DNA of 64,000 bases from Takifugu bimaculatus (Eukaryota > Chordata > Actinopteri > Tetraodontiformes > Tetraodontidae): NCBI GenBank assembly GCA_004026145.2, contig SWLE01000859.1, forward strand, positions 1-64,000, written 5' to 3'. Below the pieces are notes generated by a model that made no database searches, was not told the DNA's origin, and worked only from the letters and a program-made list of their open reading frames with translations. Below are positions 23,821 through 35,485 of the stretch, piece after piece. How positions within the stretch are numbered: position 1 is the first letter of the stretch; each line of letters starts with the position of its first letter. Both the position numbers and the translations under genes were made by a program.

Positions 23821-26086
23821 AGTCTTCGACAAGTTTAGTCTTGTTTGACTTTTGTCAATTTTCATTTGACGTCAACTTAAAATATCAAATATTTCCAAAT
23901 AAAGATTAGCAGGAATCAGCTCGTCAGCTAAATGAGCCCAGTTGTAGATCAAAGGATCAACGCTGAAAGAACAAAGGACGGATGGTTTTCAGATTTTATT
24001 GATCATTTTCATGAACTCAGAATGGAGACGAACGTTTCAGGTTACAAACGGACAGAAACTTAAATTCTATTTCACAGGAGGACGAAACCAGTTCGGGAGG
24101 ACGAAACCAGTTCGGGAGGACGAAACCAGTTCGGGAGGATGAAACCAGTTCAGGAGGATGAAACCAGTTCGGGAGGATGAAACCAGTCTGGATGAGATGA
24201 TGGAAGAAAACAAAGTGTCCCCAAACCAAAGACTCATGCAGACATTAAGACACTTCCTGTTTGGACTTGCCACCTTCATCCTCGTCATCTTCATCACGTT
24301 TTTTGAGGTTTCTGATTTTCTTTATTTTTTTCTTCGAAAAATATCTGGAGGCTTCAACAGGAAGAGCTCGTCACACTTTAGTTCTGTACAACTACAAAGT
24401 TCAGCCGTCACGTGTGAAGGTAAGACTCACGATCTCCTCTAACTTTAACCTAAATCTCAAAGTTGGTCCACGTATGAAAAATAAACTCTGAACAATGTTC
24501 CACAAGTCAAACATGTGACTGAACCTTCAGATCCTGATCAGCCACAACAGCCTCGCATCAGGGGGTGGAGTTTCTCTTTGATGATGTCACAGATCAAAGG
24601 TTTGTCTGATCTGTTCCAGATTGTGTCACTGATGGTTTCCTGTTAATTTTTTATCTTAATCAACTAGTTGAGGTTAAATACCTGATGCATCACTAAAGCT
24701 CTTTATGTAGCTTAGCTAGCTAGTTGCTGCGTGTTGTGGAATTTTCAGATCTCTGTGCAGAGTTGTCATTAGCTAATCAGTGCTAGCTGTGTTAGCTGTC
24801 GGACCTTGAGGTCGGGGGGAAAACACACTTGGGCGCTTGTTCCTGCTGCATCTTTGGTGGCAGTAGAAGAAGCTGCAGTCGAGGCACTTCAGTTACTCTA
24901 AAACGAGACGGACTTCAAGGCACCAGAAGCTAATTCTAGATCAGATCCATGAAGTGTGTTCAGGAACTGCCCTTTTTTCTTTTACCCATAAACACAGACA
25001 GAACTACAACCGGGGACACAAACACAGGTGATGTCTTCATCATGCTCTTCATCATCAAGGACTGAATCTGTCCATAAATGAAAAATGGAATTTCTGAAGT
25101 CATTTTTAAATGTTCTATAAAAGCATCGTCTTCATCGCGCCACAACTGCAAGCATTTTAAAACTATCATGCACATCATGAGTTTAAACATCTGTTAGAAT
25201 GAGGCTGTGGTGCTTTTATTTTGACATGCTCTTAAAGTTCCTCTTCCTTTTATCCACATTCAGCACAGAAAAGCAAAAAAAGAATGAAGCAGCGTTTAAG
25301 CGTGAGTCTGCGGGCGAGAAGATTCCGTAACTGAGACTGAGGTAACATTTGGAGCATGCCGATGAAAGACGGAAAAGTCTCCACATGCTTCAGCGTAAAG
25401 GAGCGTTGCATCATGGGAAACCTGCAGCAGCCATCCTCTTCAAGGCCCGACTCACCTCTCGGTCCTGATAAGGTGCCAAAAGATCCACCAAAGTCACCCA
25501 GCAACTACATCCAGCAGGTGAAAACAGAAGGTGGCCAGCAGGTGGCGACGCGTCCACAGATGAGCCTCGTTCCACCATTGCTGGCAGGACGTCGCGGCGG
25601 CGTGGAAGACAGTTGCAGTCGGACGCTTAGGTCCTCACCAACGTCACGATTCTCCCTTTTCCAACTGGAAGTTTCTTAGAAACTGAACGGACGCTAACTG
25701 ATGGAGCCTCGTCCCAACACGGCGGAACGCGTCAACCCTCTGAACTCGGTGTGGGCGGAGACACACCGCTGGCCAATCACAGCTCCGGCTGGATGCTAGC
25801 GCTAGCGTCTCATCTCAGTCAGAAAATTCATTCTTTTTTCGGTTTTCGCAAAGATTTTAGACGTTACAGTAATAAAAATGTGGTGAAAACCAAATAAATC
25901 TGAACAAAGCTTTCGTTATTGTTAAAACCAAATCCAGCAGACAGAGCTGAAACATCCCATAGTTCCCCTCAGCGGCCTGATTCAGACTCTTAAGTTAAGT
26001 TAAGTTAACGCTTCACCAGTGAAATGGAGAAACCCGTCCTGGACCTTTGTACAATATTTACAGCGGCGGTGCCTTCAGGCGCCTCC
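23821..26086. other. Intergenic DNA downstream of kcna1
   Basis: A minisatellite of about 18-19 bp (GGACGAAACCAGTTCGGGA) with six or seven copies at 24075-24185; otherwise unique and probably partly kcna1 3' UTR. A minus-strand AATAAA is near 25214. No separate gene seen. Confidence 0.45.
25535..25549 (+). promoter_or_regulatory. CTCF-like motif
   Basis: CCAGCAGGTGGCGAC fits the CTCF core, about 540 bp beyond the kcna1 stop. Confidence 0.35.
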
Positions 26087-27580
26087 TCACACGTCGGTCA
26101 GCAGCTTCACCTTATTGACGCAGTTCTGGCTCGGGCCCGTGCAGTTGGCCGTCCGCAGGTTCGCCTCCCGGAAGTTGTCGATGCTGTTGTTCATGTCCTC
26201 GTCGATCTCCATGTACTCTGACTTGCTGACCAGGGAGGAGCTCCGGCGGCTGGAGTTGCTGTCGGACGCCAGGTTCTGGTGGCTCACGTTGAGCAGCTGC
26301 GCCTGCTCCTCCCCGTCCGTCTCGCGGTGGTAGAAGTAGTTGAAGTTGGACACGATGACCGGAACCGGAAGCGCGATGGTCAGCACGCCGGCGATGGCGC
26401 ACAGGGAGCCCACGATCTTCCCCCCGATGGTGACGGGGTACATGTCCCCGTAGCCCACCGTCGTCATGGAAACCACGGCCCACCAGAAGGCGTCGGGGAT
26501 GCTGGTGAAGTATGAGTCCTTGTCTTCGGCCTCAGCGAAGTAGACGGCGCTGGAGAAGAGGATGACTCCGATGAAGAGGAAGAAGATGAGCAGGCCCAGC
26601 TCACGCATGCTGGCCTTGAGAGTCTGACCCAGGATCTGGAGCCCTTTGGAGTGTCTGGACAGCTTAAAGATCCGGAAGACCCGGACCAGACGGATGACCC
26701 GGAGGATGGCCAGAGACGTGGCCTGCTCGCCGCCCCCCTTCCCCTCTTTGTTGCCCTCGTCGGCAAGCTCCGTCCCAAGAGTGATGAAGTAGGGGATGAT
26801 GGCCACGATGTCGATGGTGTTCATCATGTTCTTGAAGAACGCAGCTTTGCTGGGACACGCAAAGAAGCGAACTATCAGCTCGAAGGAGAACCAGATGATG
26901 CAGAGCGTCTCCACGATGAAGAACGGGTCCGTTAGGATGTTTGGTTTGTAATAAATGGTGGTGTTTCCTGTTGTCACATGAATGCGCTCGCTGAGGTCCT
27001 CCTTCAGCTCCGGTAACGTCTCCAAGCAGAAGATGACGATGGAAATGAGAATGACCATCACGGAGACGATGGCGATGCCCCGCGCCGGACCCGAACTCTC
27101 CGGATGCTCGAACAGAAGCCAGACTTGCCGCTGGAACTCGTTATCCGGCAGAGGTCGCTCCTCCTCTCGGATAAAGCCCTCGTCTTCACGGAATTTCTCC
27201 ATGGCCTCCATGCCAAGTTCGTAGAACTTGATCTCCTCTGAGAACATGTCCAAAGGGACGTTGACTGGCCGCCTCAGCCGACCGCCGGACTGGTAGTAGT
27301 ACAAGATGGCATCAAAGCTGGGCCGGTTCCGGTCAAAGAAGTACTCGTTCCGCAGCGGATCGAAATACCGCATCCTCTTCCTTGGGTTCCCAAGGAGGGT
27401 CTCCGGGAACTGGGCCAGGGTCTTCAGCTGGGTTTCAAAGCGCAGACCCGAGATGTTGATGACCACGCGCTCGCAGCAGTCGTGGTTGTCGTGTTCATCG
27501 TCGTCAGGCGGGTACAGATCCTGGTGGTGACCCGGCAGGGTGGAAGTCTCGTCCATGTTCTCTGTGGAGACCACGGTCAT
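26087..27580 (-). CDS. kcna1: Kv1.1 voltage-gated K+ channel alpha subunit
   Basis: Low-threshold axonal K+ channel subunit, 497 residues, one exon. The T1 domain is at about 36-135 (ERVVINISGLRFETQLKTL). S1 is near 168-186 and S2 near 220-239, with glycosylation sequon NTT at 206-208 between them. S3 is near 253-270, S4 at 293-308 has RVIRLVRVFRIFK, S5 is near 326-346, the filter TVGYGD is at 374-379 and S6 near 387-413. Tyr381 after the filter is the Kv1.1 TEA-binding residue. The N-terminus MTVVSTENMDE and the tail through SKSEYMEIDEDMNNSI, NCVNK and KLLTDV identify Kv1.1; the last residues are a PDZ ligand. Upstream frame extension lacks Kv1 homology, so ATG 27580 is used. Middle gene of the cluster. 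Confidence 0.97.
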   Translation of the reverse strand: MTVVSTENMDETSTLPGHHQDLYPPDDDEHDNHDCCERVVINISGLRFETQLKTLAQFPETLLGNPRKRMRYFDPLRNEYFFDRNRPSFDAILYYYQSGGRLRRPVNVPLDMFSEEIKFYELGMEAMEKFREDEGFIREEERPLPDNEFQRQVWLLFEHPESSGPARGIAIVSVMVILISIVIFCLETLPELKEDLSERIHVTTGNTTIYYKPNILTDPFFIVETLCIIWFSFELIVRFFACPSKAAFFKNMMNTIDIVAIIPYFITLGTELADEGNKEGKGGGEQATSLAILRVIRLVRVFRIFKLSRHSKGLQILGQTLKASMRELGLLIFFLFIGVILFSSAVYFAEAEDKDSYFTSIPDAFWWAVVSMTTVGYGDMYPVTIGGKIVGSLCAIAGVLTIALPVPVIVSNFNYFYHRETDGEEQAQLLNVSHQNLASDSNSSRRSSSLVSKSEYMEIDEDMNNSIDNFREANLRTANCTGPSQNCVNKVKLLTDV

Positions 27581-28899
27581 CCTTGACGGAGGAGGAGGAG
27601 CTACGGCGAAGAGCAGCGGGTCAGGGAAGGAGGAGCCTCTAACGAGGCCCAAAGATCAGCAGCACCATCATCATCCTCAGCACCATCATGACCACCTTCC
27701 TCTCAGCGTTGACCATCTTCACCTGCAGAGGAAGCACCGGCGCCGTCAGCAGCAGAACATCAGCTGCTTGTTGTTGATCGGACACACAAGCCAAGTTGTG
27801 AGGACCAGCAAAATGTCCTCACTTTGTTGGTAGAATGCGGATGTGGGCACTCAAACACGCACGCGCTTGCCTTTTCAATAACGTCCTATAGATGTTGCAG
27901 AAGTTCCATTCTCACCTGCTTCTGGACCAGAACCTCCGTGCGTCGCTTCACCGTCTGTGAAATATTGATGCAGGTTGTTGGTGAACCAACATCGTCCTGG
28001 TGTAGTTTTACAGCCGCGATCAGAAGAGCAGCGGGAGGAAGAGGAGGAAGAGGAGGAAGAGCTCCGCAGCGCGGAACCGGACCGCATCTATCACTGCAGC
28101 CGTCTGGAGGACAGGACGAGCGTTACTGAGGATCCGTGGTCCCACAGAGGCGGACTGGGAGGACTGGGAGGACTGGGAGGACTGGTGCGCCGCTGCAGCA
28201 TCAACACAACGTCTCTCCCTCTCTCTCCCTCCCTCTCTCCCTCTCCCTCTCTCTCTCCCTCTCTCTCTCTCCTGTTTTCTGCAGCAATCAGAATAAAATA
28301 ATCATAAGCATAATTCGGAAGCGAAAGGTTTTAAAGGGAAAACGCGCGTTGCGGTCCCGCGCTCCGGGCGCACGAGCCACCGGATGTGTGTCCGGTCATT
28401 TGGAAGCAGATTGCAGAAGGAGTGAAGGAGGAAGGAGGGAGGAGGGAGGGGGGGGGGGGCGACGCAATGCAGGCAGACCGTAAAACAGAAGCCAGTGAGA
28501 GTGAAGGTCAGCGGCTGTTTAAATAAAGCTCGGTTCAAAAACACACGTGAACCTCACGGTCAAACCAGTAACCCAAGCCAAACTCCCAGTTCACACTGTG
28601 GGAATCTGCGGACGCCTTCGCGTCACGAGCTGCCAGTGTTTGCGACAGTCGGGCCCGCGTGTTGGTGTAAATATCCCCGTGTTGCTATGGTAACAGGGTA
28701 ACAGGCTGCTGAGGGTTTTTTCCATTTCTGTATTTGATGAAAACATGATGGGAGATGAATGAGTGAGATCGGGAGGTTTTATTATCAAAATACAGCTGAT
28801 CTGGATGCTGTTGCCATGGTAACAGTCAAGGTTGGGGACAGGTGACACTGCAGAACAGTTTTCAGATTCATATATTCCATGAAGTTATAGATTTAAAGT
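27581..28899. other. kcna1 upstream region and intergenic DNA
   Basis: Probable kcna1 5' UTR and promoter, with an AGGACTGGG repeat (28150-28184) and a CT-rich run (28208-28270). No other gene recognised. Confidence 0.45.
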
Positions 28900-29025
28900 G
28901 TCTCTGTGGTTGTTGTAGTTGTGGTTGTGGTTGTTGTAGTAGTAGTTGTTGTTGTAGTTGTTGTGATTGTTATAGTAGTAGTTGTTGTAGTAGTAGTTGT
29001 TGTGGTTGTTGTGGTTGTGTTTGTC
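28900..29025. repeat. (GTT/GTA)n microsatellite
   Basis: Mixed TTG, TAG and TGG triplets, about 125 bp. Confidence 0.9.
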
Positions 29026-29416
29026 TCTGACAGATAAAACTGAAACCTTTATTTCCTTTTGATGCAGAGCTCTGATTGGACGGTTCACTCTTTGTCGGGG
29101 TCACCTGTCAGGTCACAGGTCAAGGATGAGGTCAGTCAGAGATTCCCTGAAAGTGAGTCTGAAAAATAAAAGCCTGAACCCTTCACAACTTCCTGTCTCT
29201 GAAACCATACGGAGGCTCATCGGAGTCACCCTGAGGAGACCCCAAACTGTGACCTCTGACCCTCCGGGGGTGTGTGTTGGGGGGGAGGGGGGTGTTAACA
29301 GCAGTTATGGCAGCAAAATCATGGATTTAAGGTCACATTGGGGTCAGATAGGAGACTCCACCCACAGGAAGTGCAGGAGCAGGCTGCCGTTCAAACTCTG
29401 CCGATGACATCACCTG

Positions 29417-29813
29417 CCTGCCTGTCTGCCTGCCTGCCTGCCTGTCTGCCTGTCTGTCTGTCTGCCTGTCTGCCTGTCTGCCTGTCTGCCTGCCTGTCTG
29501 CCTGCCTGTCTGCCTGCCTGCCTGCCTGTCTGCCTGTCTGCCTGCCTGTCTGCCTGTCTTTCTGCCTGTCTGCCTGCCTGCCTGTCTGCCTGTCTGTCTG
29601 CCTGCCTGTCTGCCTGTCTGCCTGCCTGTCTGCCTGCCTGTCTGCCTGTCTGCCTGCCTGTCTGCCTGTCTTTCTGCCTGTCTGCCTGCCTGCCTGCCTG
29701 TCTGCCTGTCTGTCTGCCTGCCTGTCTGCCTGTCTGCCTGCCTGCCTGTCTGCCTGCCTGTCTGCCTGCCTGTCTGCCTGTCTGCCTGCCTGTCTGCCTG
29801 TCTGCCTGCCTGT

Positions 29814-29866
<53 letters not shown>

Positions 29867-30005
29867 TGCCTGTCTGTCTGCCTGTCTGCCTGCCTGCCTG
29901 TCTGCCTGTCTGCCTGCCTGCCTGCCTGCCTGCCTGTCTGCCTGCCTGCCTGGTCTGCCTGCCTGCCTGCCTGTCTGTCTGTCTGTCTGCCTGCCTGCCT
30001 GTCTG
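29417..30005. repeat. (CTGC/CTGT)n tetranucleotide array
   Basis: About 590 bp of CTGC and CTGT tetranucleotides with rare TTTC and GGTC interruptions. It gives Cys/Leu/Pro/Ser-rich or Gly/Arg/Gln-rich artefact frames on each strand. Confidence 0.96.
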
Positions 30006-30240
30006 TCCATCCGTCCTCAGTGGCGTTGCTGGCTGGACGCGGTGGAATGGACGCAGCTTTGTCTGGTGTCAGATGATCTCGCCGTCTGTTGCTATAACCA
30101 GCTGAGGGTTCGGTTACAGTCGCTCCAACAAGCTGAAACTCAAGATGGATGATGGTTGAAATCCCTCCACAAAAGCAACTGGAAAGTTTAATGTGCACTT
30201 GACCTCTCCTCTACCCCCCTCCCCTCCCCTCCCCTCTCCT

Positions 30241-31170
30241 CCCCCATAGATGTACCCTCATATATACCCCCATAGCTGCCCCCCATAGATTGTACCCCCC
30301 ATATATACCCCCATAGCTGCCCCCCATAGATGTACCCCCATATATACCCCCATAGCTGCCCCCCATAGATGTACCCTCATATATGCCTCCCCCATAGCTG
30401 CTGTGAGATGTACCCTCATATATGCCCCCATAGCTGCCCCCCATAGATGTACCCCCATATATACCCCCCATAGCTGCTGTGAGATGTACCCTCATATATA
30501 CCCCCCAAAGCTGCCCCCCATAGATGTACCCTCAAAAATGCCCCCATAGCTGTACCCCCACATATACACCCCAAATATATCCCCATAGATGTACCCTCAT
30601 ATATGCCCCCACATAGATGTACCCTCATATATACCCCCATATATACCCCCATAGATGTACCCTCGTATATACCCCCCTATATATCCCATAGCTGCCCCCA
30701 TAGATGTACCCCCATATATACCCCCATATATACCCCCATAGCTGCTGTGAGATGTACCCTCATATATGCCCCCATAGCTGCCCCCCATAGATGTACCCCC
30801 ATATATACCCCCATAGCTGCTGTGAGATGTACCCTCATATATACCCCCAAAGCTGCCCCCCATAGATGTACCCTCAAAAATGCCCCCATAGCTGTACCCC
30901 CACATATACACCCAAATATATCCCCATAGATGTACCCTCATATATGCCCCCATATATACCCCCATAGATGTACCCTCATATATGCCCCACATAGATGTAC
31001 CCTCATATATACCCCCATATATACCCCCATAGATGTACCCTCATATATACCCCCCTATATATCCCCATAGCTGCCCCCCATAGATGTACCCTCATATATA
31101 CCCCCCTATATATCCCCATAGCTGCCCCCCATAGATGTACCCTCATATATACCCCCATACATGCCCTCAT
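30241..31170. repeat. CCCCATAGATGTACCCTC minisatellite
   Basis: Higher-order array of about 930 bp built from CCCCATAGATGTACC, CTCATATATACC and CATAGCTGC modules, with longer blocks repeated (for instance near 30510-30620 and 30840-30990). Confidence 0.93.
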
Positions 31171-31304
31171 TCATAAACACACAGATGCTTATATAACTGT
31201 GATGCCCCCCCACCCCCCCACCCGAGCTATTTATAACTTACTGAGAAAAAACACGGCCAATTCATGTCGTGCCCTTCAAGACCAACACATGGACCCCTGG
31301 AGGA

Positions 31305-31305
<1 letters not shown>

Positions 31306-31350
<45 letters not shown>

Positions 31351-32000
31351 CACACACAACAGCACACACAACACACAGCACACACACACGACACACAGCA
31401 CAAACACTCCACAGTACACACACAGCACACACACACACACAACAGCACACACTAACAAAACAGCACGCGCACAACACACATCACACAGCAAACACACACA
31501 CCCAACACATGCACCATCACAGCACAAAACACTAACACATCAGACACAAACAGCAACACACCAACACACAGACACACACCTCACTACTCACACATCACAC
31601 ACACACACACACACATCACAAACACACACACACACACATACACCACAATCACACACACACACACGCACTCTCACACACACACACACATCACACACACATA
31701 GACACACACCACACAGAGCTTATTTATAAGATACGATGCTACAGGGGAGGCGCATATTGAGCAGAGATGATGAAGATGAGATTGAATAATAATAAAGATT
31801 GACGATGATGATAGTGAGGGTATGTGATGGTAGTTTGTGTGTGTGTGGGTGTGAGTGAGGAGTGAGTGTGTGTGAGTGTGTGTATGAGTGTGTGTGCTCC
31901 TGTGAGTGAGTGCTGCTGTTGTGTGTAGTGTGGTGTGGTGTGAGTGTGTGTGTGTGTACGTGTGTGTGAGTGTGTGTGTGAGTGTGTGTGTGTGTGTGTT
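31306..32000. repeat. (CA)n and (TG)n microsatellites
   Basis: CA-rich 31306-31690 and TG-rich 31835-32000, separated by about 140 bp of unique DNA; potentially a long imperfect hairpin. Confidence 0.93.
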
Positions 32001-32652
32001 TCGTATTGGCCTGTTGCTCGTGCAGCAATGACCACACCTGAACTTCCCAGGGGGCGTGGCTTACAGTCCAACAGGTGAAGGAAGAAAAACATGAGTGAAC
32101 AACAGTGTTTATTCATGACATCACATGATCATGTGTGACATCACAGACATCAAAGAGGGTTTGTGTGCACTCGTGCAGGACCACAACTTCTCTTCGTCTC
32201 ATCTGAACCTGAACATGATCCGTTTCGCTGGTTCTGTGACTGACCAACCTTCTAACTCATCTGGTTCTGGTTGACGATAAATCTTGTTCTTCAGATGGAG
32301 GAATGGACCAATAAGATCATCAATAATTAAGGCACATCCAACGAAATACTCTTCATTATTGCTTATTGATGAGTTACCATGGTTACAGCTTGTTTCTAAA
32401 CAGACATGAATGTTTCCATGGTTACATAATAACGACTGTCATTATTCCTTCAGCAACCTGCAGTGAAGCAACAGATGCAGGAGTTACTTCCTGTTTGATG
32501 TAGCCAATAACAGACAGGAGTTCTGGAGCTCCGCCCACCTCCACACCTGTCAATCATCCGCTCCTCAGTGGGAGGGGCGTGTCGTCGGAGTGATTGACAG
32601 CTCACACTCATTAAAGTTCAATTATTAGCACACAGTAAAACATTCACATTTA
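32001..32652. other. Intergenic DNA, nothing recognised
   Basis: Unique sequence; no gene. Confidence 0.5.
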
Positions 32653-32687
32653 AACACACACACTCACACACACTCTCTCACACAACA

Positions 32688-32718
<31 letters not shown>

Positions 32719-32767
32719 TAAACACACACACACACACTCACACCCACTCACCACACACACACACACT

Positions 32768-32799
<32 letters not shown>

Positions 32800-33162
32800 C
32801 AGAGTTAAACACACACACACACACACACACAGAGTTAAACAAACACACACACAGACACACACAGAGTTAAACACACACACACACACACAGAGTTAAACAC
32901 ACACACACACACACACACACAGAGTTAAACACACACACACACTCACACACACACACACAGATAAACACACACACACACAGAGTTAAACACACACACTCAC
33001 ACAGACAGTTATTAAACACACACACACACAGACCTCACACAGAGTTAAACACACACACTCACACAGACAGTTAAACACACACACACAGACTCACACAGAG
33101 TTAAACACACACCACACACACACAGTTAAACACACATTCAAACACACACACGCATTACTGCT
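32653..33162. repeat. CA-rich array with GAGTTAAACACAC units
   Basis: (CA)n interrupted about ten times by AGAGTTAAACAC, giving a compound minisatellite. Confidence 0.93.
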
Positions 33163-35485
33163 GGAAACAAAGAAAGAAATAAAGGAAAACATTTTAAAAA
33201 AATAGAAACAAAGGAAAGTATTTCCCCAGGAATAAAAACATTTGCACTTTTTCTTCTTATTAAATATGAGCGCTGTAACGCATCACATGACCACTGACAC
33301 ATGATCACAGTTTATGAGTGTTAGCGCCCCCATCAGGTAGAAGTTGCCATTTGCTGATTTGAATGAAGCTTGATTAGCCGCCAATGCTAACAAATATTTT
33401 TGCTACTTTTGAAAAAATCATTTCACAGACAACTAGGCTAGGCTAGGCTAAAGGTAGGACAACTGTTCTTGGGAGTCCAGTTAGCCACAAACAGCAGAAG
33501 CTTCATCACTTGTGTTCGTAAACTAAATTCTGAATGGATGAGATTGTTGATATTGTAAGGGAACAGTTGCTAAGCTAAACAACAGTTACCTTCTGGTGTG
33601 ATTCTAGTGTATAGCAGTAATGATGCTAACCAAGCTGATGCTAACAGAAAGGAAACCCCACCAGAAGATTAAAAGTTAGTGAGCGTGATCTTCTGCCACC
33701 TGTTGGTGGCGCTAAAGCTTCTGTGGTGGACGCTGAGGTAGCTGTTGATCAGAAACACACAATTTCAGTGATAAATCAATACTCTTCTTCCCTTTTTCCT
33801 TCATTTCCCTCAAACAGCTGTAGAAGCTCCACAAAATAACAGGAACCTCTGGTACAAAACACCAATCTTTAAAAATAGAGCTTTAAAGCATCACCAGTCA
33901 CACAGAAGCTCAGAAGTAAACCTTGTTGTTCCCGCGGTAACAGAGGTGAGACTCCGCCCACACACGTCTCTTTTGGGCTCAGCGTACACAGGAAGTTCTG
34001 CATCTGCAGGTCGGCTCCAAAAGGACAGAGAGCAGGCAACAACTGGGACCCGACCTGGTTCTGCAGAACATTCCACCAGTCACAGAAGAAGCCGTGAGGT
34101 CATCGGTGGACGAGCTAGCCGTCCACAAAACATCGACCAATCAGAGCCCTCAAACAATCACGCGACCTCCGATGGAAGCTGCGCGGACGCACCTTTCACC
34201 TGTTGACCAAGATGGCCGCCGCAGACCGTCTGTGCAGTCGCCTGTGCTCCTGGGAGCGCTCCAGGTACAGACAAACCACACTCATGTTCAAGGTGAGTCC
34301 AGGTGAGGCGACGACGTCGGAGCAGGTCGAGTCCAAAACGTAAAGATTCCAGTTATTTATTCTACATTCTCTCCTAAAATCCAGCAGCAGCTAACAAAAT
34401 GATAAATTCTGTGAAGAGAAGGACTCGACTGACTCTTGCATTTAACTGTGCACGTGTGTGAGCAGTAGGCGTTAGCCTCTTAGCCTTTAGCATCCTGCGG
34501 CTGCAGCTCCTGAGCTGACCTGCTGCTGCCCCCTACTGGAAACTGCAGCAGTTACAGCTTTAAATTTGCTGGTTTTCAAAGTAAAACAAATGTGCTTTGA
34601 GCTGAACTCTGGAGAAATGTGACTCCTCCAGGCCTCCGTACGCCCACGGGGTCACGTGACCTCGTGTGTTCTCCAGGTGAGTCCAGGCGACCAAACTGTT
34701 TCTGCTTCCACCGGTTTAAATCTCAAGAGTGATTTAATTTTAATTCACTTGCAGAAGAAACAACTTCCAGGTGTTTTAGTCCCTCCTCAGGAACTTCACG
34801 CATTTATTCATCGTTCCTCGTTCACATGAATATTCGGCTTTATTTAAAAAACATGGAGAATCAAATTAAATTATAAAGCTCTGAATAAAAGGAAACATTG
34901 AATCGAAGTGAATTATCAATCGCTTCTGATCAGAGAACTGATTCTGTTTGCTGCCTATTGATCGTCTTTTTTGATTGATTTGAAAAGTGAAGATTCTTCT
35001 GGTCCAAACACTTCGGGGTTTCCTGCTAATCACAATGAGCTGGTTTACGTATTTTGTCCTTTTTAAAGACTTTCTGAGGGGAATATGAGCATGATGGGGC
35101 CTTGTGATGCTAACTGATGCTAGTTTGAATCTGATTGGCTGCCGTCTTCTTTGGCGTCTTCTGATTGGTCAGAGGCTGAACTCCAACAACATGGAGGCAC
35201 CAACAACATGGTGGTTTTGCTGGCCTCCTTTCTGCCGCTTTACATCCTTTAGCTTTTCAGACAGACCACGGAGAAAAGTCCTGTAGGTTGCTATAGTAAC
35301 AGCAAGAACCGCTGTTTGTCCACACGGGGGCGCTGTTGCCCCGGCGGCCCCTGATCGGACCTGCTGGATGAAAACTTCTGCTCCGCTGTTTGTCCTCAGA
35401 AAAGATGAAGGTCGATAAAGTGCCGAGGCTGCTTAATCCCCTCATGACGTCACGGAAGACAGTTCAGAACCAGATCCGGTTCTGC
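33163..35485. other. Intergenic DNA downstream of kcna6
   Basis: Unique sequence, probably part kcna6 3' UTR. A CTCF-like motif (minus strand CCAGTAGGGGGCAG) is at 34525-34538. Small open frames at 33.9-34.3 kb lack support. Confidence 0.45.

Noticed and set aside
27581..27652. 24-codon upstream extension of kcna1
   Set aside because: No similarity to Kv1 N-termini; MTVVSTENMDE is the conserved start.
29333..30198. Cys/Leu-rich and Arg/Gln/Asp-rich frames over 200 codons
   Set aside because: Artefacts of the CTGC/CTGT array.
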